A stretch of DNA of 64,000 nt from Intestinirhabdus alba (GTDB taxonomy: Bacteria; Pseudomonadota; Gammaproteobacteria; Enterobacterales; Enterobacteriaceae), in NCBI RefSeq assembly GCF_009711095.1, contig NZ_WMJZ01000013.1, positions 1 to 64,000 of the forward strand. The letters run 5' to 3'. Each line of letters opens with the position of its first letter. Within the stretch, counting starts at the first letter, position 1. Position numbers and translations under genes: made by a program. The notes below the pieces were generated by a model. It had not been told where the DNA came from. It worked only from the letters and a program-made list of their open reading frames with translations, and searched no databases. Shown piece by piece: positions 1 through 6,178 of the stretch.

Positions 1-22
1 GTACAGGCTCTCAACTCAAATA

Positions 23-110
23 TGGCGGTGAGGGGGGGATTCGAACCCCCGATACGTTGCCGTATACACACTTTCCAGGCGTGCTCCTTCAGCCACTCGG
101 ACACCTCACC
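23..110 (-). tRNA. serW: tRNA-Ser (anticodon GGA)
   Basis: Read on the minus strand this is an 88-nt class II tRNA with a long variable arm. It starts GGTGAGG, carries the GGTTCGAATCC T-loop, and ends with an encoded CCA. The anticodon loop reads TGGAAA, giving GGA, which reads UCC/UCU serine codons. The first seven bases pair with CCTCACC-type bases at the other end to form the acceptor stem. It lies on the same side of infA as serW does in E. coli (clpA-serW-infA), so I assign that symbol from synteny. A good promoter lies about 40 nt upstream of the 5' end. Confidence 0.96.
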
Positions 111-496
111 ATATTGTATTGTTGCCCAACTACCCGGGGGCAACGGGGCGGTACTATAGGGAGTTGCGGGGAGACGGTCAAGCAGTATTTAAGCTTTCAT
201 TATCGTTTGGTTACGCAATGTACATCATCCTTTGGTAGGAAAGGAACGAAATCAGATTTTGGGTATAGTTATGACGGGTGCTGTACTTCCTGCGAGGCAG
301 GGAAAGGGGATTAACCTAAAGCCCGGTGGGAAATTAATGATGTCTGTAATCCGGCTTTCTCACTAACCCTTTTTCTTGACAATATTATAACTATTTGTTT
401 TTAAATGTTTATTTATAGTAAGTAAAAAATAGGGTATATCCGGTTGAGCATGAGTTTTTCTACATGTAATCAATGTAATAGCCTGATATGATTCCA
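111..496. other. tRNA-CRISPR intergenic region with CRISPR leader
   Basis: No convincing gene is present. The left part holds the tRNA promoter. From about 365 to 496 the DNA is AT-rich and abuts the first perfect repeat, while the degenerate repeat is at the far end, so this is the leader and the array is read to the right. A TTGACA at 376-381 could be a -35 box, but no good -10 follows at 17 bp (TTTAAA at 400-405 is 18 bp away). AATCAATGTAATA at 468-480 resembles an IHF site (WATCAANNNNTTR with one mismatch). IHF takes part in type I-F spacer integration, so the match is plausible but weak. Confidence 0.55.
153..181 (-). promoter_or_regulatory. Promoter of the serine tRNA gene
   Basis: On the minus strand there is TTGACC (176-181), a 17-bp spacer, and TATAGT (153-158). 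A GC-rich stretch follows the -10 box, as is usual for promoters under stringent control. The likely start lies about 35 nt upstream of the mature tRNA 5' end. This is seen in sequence only; no start has been mapped. Confidence 0.7.
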
Positions 497-946
497 GTTC
501 ACTGCCGTACAGGCAGCTTAGAAATTGGGCTGGTGGCTGGTGCGGTTACCGTCACCGTTCACTGCCGTACAGGCAGCTTAGAAAACTGACAAAATTCAGG
601 GATGGAACAGAGCAAAGTTCACTGCCGTACAGGCAGCTTAGAAAGGAAAGAAAATATTTATCGTGAACATTATTATGTTCACTGCCGTACAGGCAGCTTA
701 GAAATGGTATACGCTCCCAGCGTGTGCCGTTTAGCACGTTCACTGCCGTACAGGCAGCTTAGAAACTTAGTCGATTACGGATAGGTGAAACAATTACCGT
801 TCACTGCCGTACAGGCAGCTTAGAAACTCAACGGCCAACAGGCAAGCTGTTAACCGTTGTTCACTGCCGTACAGGCAGCTTAGAAAATGCCCGGCCGCGC
901 TCCGCGGAAAATCAGTGAGTTCACTGCCGTACAGGCAGCTCAGTGA
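497..946 (+). CRISPR. Type I-F CRISPR array, 8 repeats and 7 spacers, no cas genes nearby
   Basis: Eight 28-bp repeats start at 497, 557, 617, 677, 738, 799, 859 and 919. Their core CTGCCGTACAGGCAG is the palindromic stem of type I-F repeats recognised by Cas6f (Csy4); each begins GTTCA and ends TTAGAAA. Repeats 1-7 are identical. Repeat 8 differs at three positions near its 3' end (ends CTCAGTGA), marking the leader-distal end. Spacers are 525-556, 585-616, 645-676, 705-737, 766-798, 827-858 and 887-918: five of 32 nt and two of 33 nt. No cas gene lies between serW and infA, so within this window the array is an orphan. The site between clpA/serW and infA is where E. coli type I-F loci are found. 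Confidence 0.98.
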
Positions 947-1072
947 TAGAAAGAATAACGATGGGTATCCTGGCTGGTGTTCGCCGCATCGGGCGGGGCG
1001 ATACGGAGCTAAAGCACGCTATGCGCGCAGGCGGACGGCGTACGGGCGAATAGCCCTGGAGGCCATCAATAC

Positions 1073-1100
1073 AAAAAAGGCCGGATAAACCGACCTTTTT
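1073..1100 (-). terminator. Rho-independent terminator after infA
   Basis: An A-rich/T-rich flanked hairpin with arms AAGGcCGG and CCGaCCTT lies about 35 nt beyond the infA stop. The T tract on the infA strand is the complement of AAAAAA at 1073-1078. It could also act rightward on transcription leaving the CRISPR array. Confidence 0.75.
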
Positions 1101-1133
1101 ATCTTCTGTACGCCGCGCGGGCGTCAAAAATAA

Positions 1134-1355
<222 letters not shown>

Positions 1356-1595
1356 ATCCTCTGGGGTATCACTACCATAACTTGAACCGGCAAGATAATG
1401 CCGAAGTTCTTTAAATAAGTAAAGATTTGTGCGCTAAAACGCCGCAAATCAGGTTAGGCGCATTACTCAACACGCGGCAAAACCGCACTTGAAGCGCAAC
1501 GTATAAGGGAGCGATGAGATAAACGAGGATGTTACCTGACGCAATCTGTTCCTTAACGGCGGCGGGGTAATGGGCATAACCTGCTCAGCGGCACA

Positions 1596-1623
1596 ATTAT
1601 AACACCGCGGTAAAAAATGTGCC
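1596..1623 (-). promoter_or_regulatory. Candidate upstream promoter of infA
   Basis: On the minus strand, GGCACA (1618-1623), a 16-bp gap and a perfect TATAAT (1596-1601) would give a transcript of roughly 0.5 kb ending at the terminator near 1073. E. coli infA is known to have a longer and a shorter transcript, and this spacing fits the longer one. The -35 match is weak. Confidence 0.5.
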
Positions 1624-1631
1624 GAAAACAT

Positions 1632-2336
1632 TCACTCGGCAGGTGAAAATAACGTTGCTGGCAGCCAGAAATGGGCCGGAAGCGGCCGCTGACGCATCGC
1701 TTCGAGGTGTTGCAGATACTCCTGGCGGGGTATCTCAACGGCTCCCAGAGACGCGGTGTGGTTGTTTAGCACCTGGCAGTCGATCAGTTCCCCGCCATGA
1801 CGGATAAACTCGGCGCAAAAAACGAGCAGCGCGGTTTTCGAGGCGTTTTCCCGGCGGCTGAACATCGATTCACCGCAAAACAGCGATCCTTGCGCAACGC
1901 CGTACAGACCGCCGACCAGCTCGCTACCGCACCAGACCTCTATCGAGTGTGCATGACCCAGCTCGTGCAGGCGGCGGTACGCCTCGGCGATGCCGTAGGT
2001 TATCCACGTTCCTTCGTCGCGATCGCTGGCGCAGCCCTCAATGACCCGATCGAAAGCGTGATTCAGGGTAATGCGATAGGGCGAACGCTGGTGAAAGCGC
2101 CGCATGCTGCGGCTGACGTGAAATGACGCTGGCCAGAGAACGGCGCGCGGATTGGGAGACCACCATAGAATCGGATCGCCAGGCGAAAACCACGGAAAAA
2201 TCCCTCTTTGATAGGCCATCAGCAGGCGAGCGGGGCTGAGATCGCCGCCCATAGCCAGCAAACCGTTCGGTTCGCGCAAAGCGCCTTCCGGCGAGGGAAA
2301 GGCGAGGGAATGACGAGAAAGCTGAACCAGGCGCAT
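1632..2336 (-). CDS. aat: Leucyl/phenylalanyl-tRNA--protein transferase
   Basis: This 234-residue cytoplasmic enzyme moves Leu or Phe from aminoacyl-tRNA onto proteins with N-terminal Arg or Lys, marking them for ClpS/ClpAP degradation (N-end rule). The N-terminus [20 protein letters not shown], the GGDLSP segment, the RGIFPWF box and the CGESMFSR motif are family hallmarks. Length equals the E. coli protein. It follows cydC by 41 bp on the same strand and is probably co-transcribed with cydDC. clpA and clpS would be expected just beyond serW, outside the window. Confidence 0.97.
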   Translation of the reverse strand: MRLVQLSRHSLAFPSPEGALREPNGLLAMGGDLSPARLLMAYQRGIFPWFSPGDPILWWSPNPRAVLWPASFHVSRSMRRFHQRSPYRITLNHAFDRVIEGCASDRDEGTWITYGIAEAYRRLHELGHAHSIEVWCGSELVGGLYGVAQGSLFCGESMFSRRENASKTALLVFCAEFIRHGGELIDCQVLNNHTASLGAVEIPRQEYLQHLEAMRQRPLPAHFWLPATLFSPAE

Positions 2337-2377
2337 TACGGCAAAACTCCAGTCGCGAGAGATCGTTCAATAATAGC

Positions 2378-4099
2378 TTACAGGCTTTGCTTAAACTGAT
2401 AATAGCGGCCCCGACAGGCTAACAGATCGGCATGATTACCTTGCTCAATAATCTGTCCGTTGTCCATGACGATTATTCGGTCAAAGCGCGCCAGCCCCCG
2501 CAGGCGGTGCGTGACCATCAGCACGGTCTTGCCCCGCATCACCTCCGCCAGCAGCTCAAGTATCTGGCTTTCCGTGGCGGCGTCCAGTCCTTCGGTAGGT
2601 TCGTCGAGCAGCAGCAGCGGGGCGTCGTGCAGCAGGGCGCGGGCGATGGCCAGGCGGCGCAGCTCGCCGCCGGACAGCTGGCGTCCGCCTTCACCCAGCC
2701 AGCCGTTAAGCCCGCTGCCGTCCAGCAGTTTTTCAAGTCCGACCCGGCGCAGCATAGCGGCGAGCGCCTCGTCGTCGGCGTCCGGGGCGGCCAGCAGCAG
2801 ATTATCGCGCAGCGTGGCGCTGAACAGATGCACGCGCTGGGGCACGACGCCGATGCTCCGGCGCAGGGTCGCTTCGCCCAGCGTGCCAAGGGGCCGTTCG
2901 TTAAGCAGGATCTCCCCCCGCTGTGGGTCCCAGGCGCGGGTCAGCAGCTGCAGCAGCGTCGATTTACCGCAGCCGGTGCGGCCAAGAATAGCAATATGCT
3001 CGCCGGGGGCGGCCTGAAATGAAACGGCCTCCAGCGCCCGTTGCGCCTGACCCGGATAGCTGAAACAGACCTCGCGCAGCGCCAGGGCAATCTGCGCCGG
3101 AGCGGCAGCATCGCCTTGCGGAAAGATCACTTCCGGCGGCTGCCCGGTCAGTTCGCTGATACGCAGCGCGGAGGCAATCACCTGGCCGAGGTGCTGAAAC
3201 GCACCGGTGACCGGTGCCAGCGCTTCAAAGGCTGCCAGCGCGCAAAAAACGAACAGGGCGATTAGCGCGCCTGGCTGGCTGTTTCCGCCGACGCCCCCGG
3301 AGGCCATCCACAGCATCATTAATACCGCGACGCCGCCCACCAGCAGCATTAGCACCTGAGAAAGCGCCGTCAGCTCGGACTGACGACGCTGCGCGTCGTG
3401 CCACTGCAGCTCTGTATTCTCCATTTGTGCGCGGTAGCGTTCACTGGCGCTGAAAAGGGTCAGTTCGGCCTGCCCCTGCAGCCAGGCGGTGAGCTGCTGG
3501 CGATACAGGCCGCGCAGGTGGGTCAGATTTTGCCCGTTGCGCTTTCCCGCCAGATAGAAGATCGGCGGTATAATAAGCAACGTCAGCAGCATAATCCCGC
3601 CCAGCGTGGCGGCAAGCGTGACGTCAAGCACGCTCAGGCCGAGGGTCACCACGACGATGACCGCGAATGCACCCACCAGCGGTGAAATAACCCGCAGGTA
3701 CAGATGATCCAGCGTATCAACATCGGCAACGACGCGGTTTAACAGCTCACCCTGGCGATAGCGGGCCAGCCCGGAAGGGGAGAGAGGCAGCAGCTTACTA
3801 AAGGTGTAAATGCGCAGATGCTGCAGCACGCGAAAGGTTGCGTCGTGGCTGACCAGCCGCTCAAAATATCGCCCGGCGGTGCGGACGATCGCCGCGCCGC
3901 GCACGCCCGCCGCCGGTAACATATAGTTAAAGCTGTAGATCCCGGCCACGCCCGCCACGGCGGAAGCCGACAGGAACCAGCCGGAGAGCGTCAGCAGGCC
4001 AATGCTGGCCAGCAGCGTGACGATGGCCAGCACGATCCCCAGGGTTAACATCCATTTGTGTCGTTTATAGAGCGTCAGATAGGGAAGCAGGGCGCGCAT
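2378..4099 (-). CDS. cydC: Glutathione/cysteine ABC exporter, CydC subunit
   Basis: CydC is a 573-residue half-transporter that pairs with CydD. The heterodimer exports reduced thiols (glutathione, cysteine) to the periplasm and is needed for assembly of cytochrome bd and c-type cytochromes. About six membrane segments fill residues 15-310. The nucleotide-binding domain follows with Walker A GRTGCGKST (about 370), signature LSGGE (about 478) and Walker B LLLLDEPTEGLD (about 497). Its ATG directly follows the cydD stop (GAGATTTAAATG), so the two are translationally coupled. The ribosome-binding site GGAGGAG lies inside the end of cydD. Confidence 0.97.
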   Translation of the reverse strand: MRALLPYLTLYKRHKWMLTLGIVLAIVTLLASIGLLTLSGWFLSASAVAGVAGIYSFNYMLPAAGVRGAAIVRTAGRYFERLVSHDATFRVLQHLRIYTFSKLLPLSPSGLARYRQGELLNRVVADVDTLDHLYLRVISPLVGAFAVIVVVTLGLSVLDVTLAATLGGIMLLTLLIIPPIFYLAGKRNGQNLTHLRGLYRQQLTAWLQGQAELTLFSASERYRAQMENTELQWHDAQRRQSELTALSQVLMLLVGGVAVLMMLWMASGGVGGNSQPGALIALFVFCALAAFEALAPVTGAFQHLGQVIASALRISELTGQPPEVIFPQGDAAAPAQIALALREVCFSYPGQAQRALEAVSFQAAPGEHIAILGRTGCGKSTLLQLLTRAWDPQRGEILLNERPLGTLGEATLRRSIGVVPQRVHLFSATLRDNLLLAAPDADDEALAAMLRRVGLEKLLDGSGLNGWLGEGGRQLSGGELRRLAIARALLHDAPLLLLDEPTEGLDAATESQILELLAEVMRGKTVLMVTHRLRGLARFDRIIVMDNGQIIEQGNHADLLACRGRYYQFKQSL

Positions 4100-5866
4100 T
4101 TAAATCTCCTCCTGACGATGGGCCAGCAGCGCAGCGAACGCGCCGTTTTTCGCGCTAAGCTCGGCGTAAGTCCCGGTTTCGATGATTTGTCCATCCTGCA
4201 GGACCCAGACGGCGTCCCAGTCCGCCAGAGCCTCCAGCTGATGCGTGACCATCAGCGTGGTCTGCCGCTTTGACGCCGCGTACAGCGCTTGCATTACGTG
4301 GCGCTCGCTGTGGGCGTCGAGGCTGGCGGCAGGTTCGTCGAGCAGCAGCAGCGTGCAGGGCGCGATAAGCGCCCGCGCCACGGCGACGCGCTGGGCCTGC
4401 CCGACGGAAAGACGACCCGCCTGATCGCCTACGGGCGTATCTGACCCCTGCGGCAGCAGCGACAGAAATTCGCTGACCCCGGCGGCATCAAGGGCGGCCT
4501 GCAGCGTCAGTTCACTGGCCTCTGTCTGCGCCAGCAGAACGTTTTCGCGCAGGGTTGCGGCGGGCAGCTGCGGGTTTTGCCCGACCCAGGAGATCTGTTT
4601 GCGCCAGGGGGCGGGGGCCAGTTCACGAAGCTCAACGCCGCTGATGCGCAACGATCCCTGATAGGGAAGAAAACCGGCCAGCGCGTTCAGCAGCGTGCTT
4701 TTACCGGAACCGCTGCGCCCGACCAGCACCGCGCGCTGCCCGGCGGGCAGGGTAAAATTGAGCGGACCGGCCAGCGGCTGGCCTTCCGGCGAGATAATAA
4801 ACAGATCTCTGGCCTCAATAGCGACAGCGGCGCTGCCCATTAGCTCCAGCTCGCCACGCTCCGGATGAGCCAGCGGCGTCTCCATAAAGGTTTTCAGACT
4901 GTCGGCCGCGCCCACCGCCTGTGCCTTAGCGTGATAAAAGGTGCCCAGATCGCGCAGCGGCTGAAAAAATTCCGGGGCAAGGATCAGCGCCAGAAAGCCT
5001 GAGGAGAGAGTGACCCCGGCACCGTAGCTGCCGAAGTTGAACTCGCCTAAGTAGGAGAAGCCAAAGTACACTGCCACCAGGGCGATAGAGAGCGAGGCAA
5101 AGAACTCCAGCACGCCGGAGGATAAAAAGGCGAGGCGCAGCACCTCCATGGTGCGCTGGCGGAAGTCCCGGGAGGCGGTGCGGATAGCCGCCGTTTCAGC
5201 CTCGCCGCGTCCGAATACGCGCAGCGTGTCCATACCGCGCAGACGATCGAGAAAATGGCCGCTCAGCCGGGCCAGCGCCAGGAAGTTGCGGCGGTTGGCG
5301 TCGGCCGCGCCCATGCCGACCATCGCCATAAACAGCGGAATAAGCGGGGCGGTGCCCAGCAGGATCAGCGCTGCGGCCCAGTTTGTCGGGAGGATGGCCG
5401 CCACAATCAGCAGCGGCACGCAGACGGCAAGCGCCATCTGCGGCAGATAACGCGCGTAGTAGTCGTGCATATCGTCAATCTGCTCAAGCACCAGGGTGGC
5501 CCAGCTGCCTGCGGGCCGGCCCTGAATCCATGCCGGCCCCGCCTGCTGGAGTCGGTCCAGCACCCGGCGGCGAATTTCAAAGCGAATGTGCTGCCCGGCA
5601 TAAAAGCCGACGCGCTCACGCAGCCAGACGACCCACGCGCGCAGAATGAAGATCAGCGCCAGGATGGCAAAGGGGAGCAGCAGGGCTTCGCGCGGGATAT
5701 TTTCCATTATCATATGATGCAGAAGCCGGGCCAGAATCCAGGCCTGGGCAACAATCAGCGCGCCGCTGGCCAGCCCCAACAGACGAGAAAAATTCAGCCA
5801 GCGCCGGGAGATGACGTTTTGCTGCTTTAACCAGCAGATCAGTTCTTTTTGACGGGTTTTATCCAT
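4100..5866 (-). CDS. cydD: Glutathione/cysteine ABC exporter, CydD subunit
   Basis: This 588-residue partner of CydC has an N-terminal membrane domain (about residues 15-320) and a C-terminal ATPase with Walker [10 protein letters not shown] (about 382-390) and Walker B LLLLDEPAASLD (about 506). The ABC signature reads LSVGQ rather than LSGGQ, which is also the CydD form in E. coli, so the two ATP sites are probably not equivalent. Length matches E. coli exactly. In E. coli, trxB lies directly upstream of cydD; here a 3-kb autotransporter gene separates them. Confidence 0.97.
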   Translation of the reverse strand: MDKTRQKELICWLKQQNVISRRWLNFSRLLGLASGALIVAQAWILARLLHHMIMENIPREALLLPFAILALIFILRAWVVWLRERVGFYAGQHIRFEIRRRVLDRLQQAGPAWIQGRPAGSWATLVLEQIDDMHDYYARYLPQMALAVCVPLLIVAAILPTNWAAALILLGTAPLIPLFMAMVGMGAADANRRNFLALARLSGHFLDRLRGMDTLRVFGRGEAETAAIRTASRDFRQRTMEVLRLAFLSSGVLEFFASLSIALVAVYFGFSYLGEFNFGSYGAGVTLSSGFLALILAPEFFQPLRDLGTFYHAKAQAVGAADSLKTFMETPLAHPERGELELMGSAAVAIEARDLFIISPEGQPLAGPLNFTLPAGQRAVLVGRSGSGKSTLLNALAGFLPYQGSLRISGVELRELAPAPWRKQISWVGQNPQLPAATLRENVLLAQTEASELTLQAALDAAGVSEFLSLLPQGSDTPVGDQAGRLSVGQAQRVAVARALIAPCTLLLLDEPAASLDAHSERHVMQALYAASKRQTTLMVTHQLEALADWDAVWVLQDGQIIETGTYAELSAKNGAFAALLAHRQEEI

Positions 5867-6178
5867 TACGCGCTTAACAGGTGAGTTATCAGAATTATTG
5901 GCGCGCTAATGTTACAACGAGGCAAAAATAAAGGCGACTGCTAGTCGTATCACTTTGCTGAACGAGCCGAATTTTTTCCGCGACCGCAGGCTGCGTTTTA
6001 GCGCCGTTGAGGTGCCTGCTGCGGGCGGCTATGGGCGGGAGACAGAGAACGCCTGGCTGTTTAGCACGGTTCCGGCACAAAAAAGCCCCGATCTTGCGAC
6101 CAGGACTTTGTTAGCCAGCAGAAGCAACAGCTCTTCAGGGGGTTATGACGGGCTTTGCACTCTGCCAGCGTTTTAGCA
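5867..6178. other. Intergenic region upstream of cydD, downstream of the autotransporter
   Basis: No gene is supported. This region must hold the cydDC promoter and the end of the autotransporter transcript, since both genes run leftward. A TAACAT on the minus strand, in the first 100 bp upstream of cydD, could be a -10 box, but its -35 is poor. No clear rho-independent terminator was seen after the autotransporter stop. Part of the AAAAAAGCCCCG run near 6079-6090 could form a weak hairpin with AGGACTTTGTT. Confidence 0.4.

Noticed and set aside
193-366. A 57-codon open reading on the plus strand with a segment (GINLKPGGKLMM) that looks a little like a PCuAC copper-chaperone motif.
   Set aside because: It has no start codon with a ribosome-binding site, lacks the conserved His/Met ligands of that family, and runs into the CRISPR leader. 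Probably chance.
552-784. Open frames on both strands within the CRISPR array.
   Set aside because: They are made by the repeats themselves (recurrent HCRTGSLE or FLSCLYGSE) and are not genes.
921-1127. A 68-codon minus-strand open frame between the array and infA.
   Set aside because: No ribosome-binding site, Arg/Pro-rich composition, and it overlaps the last CRISPR repeat and the infA terminator.
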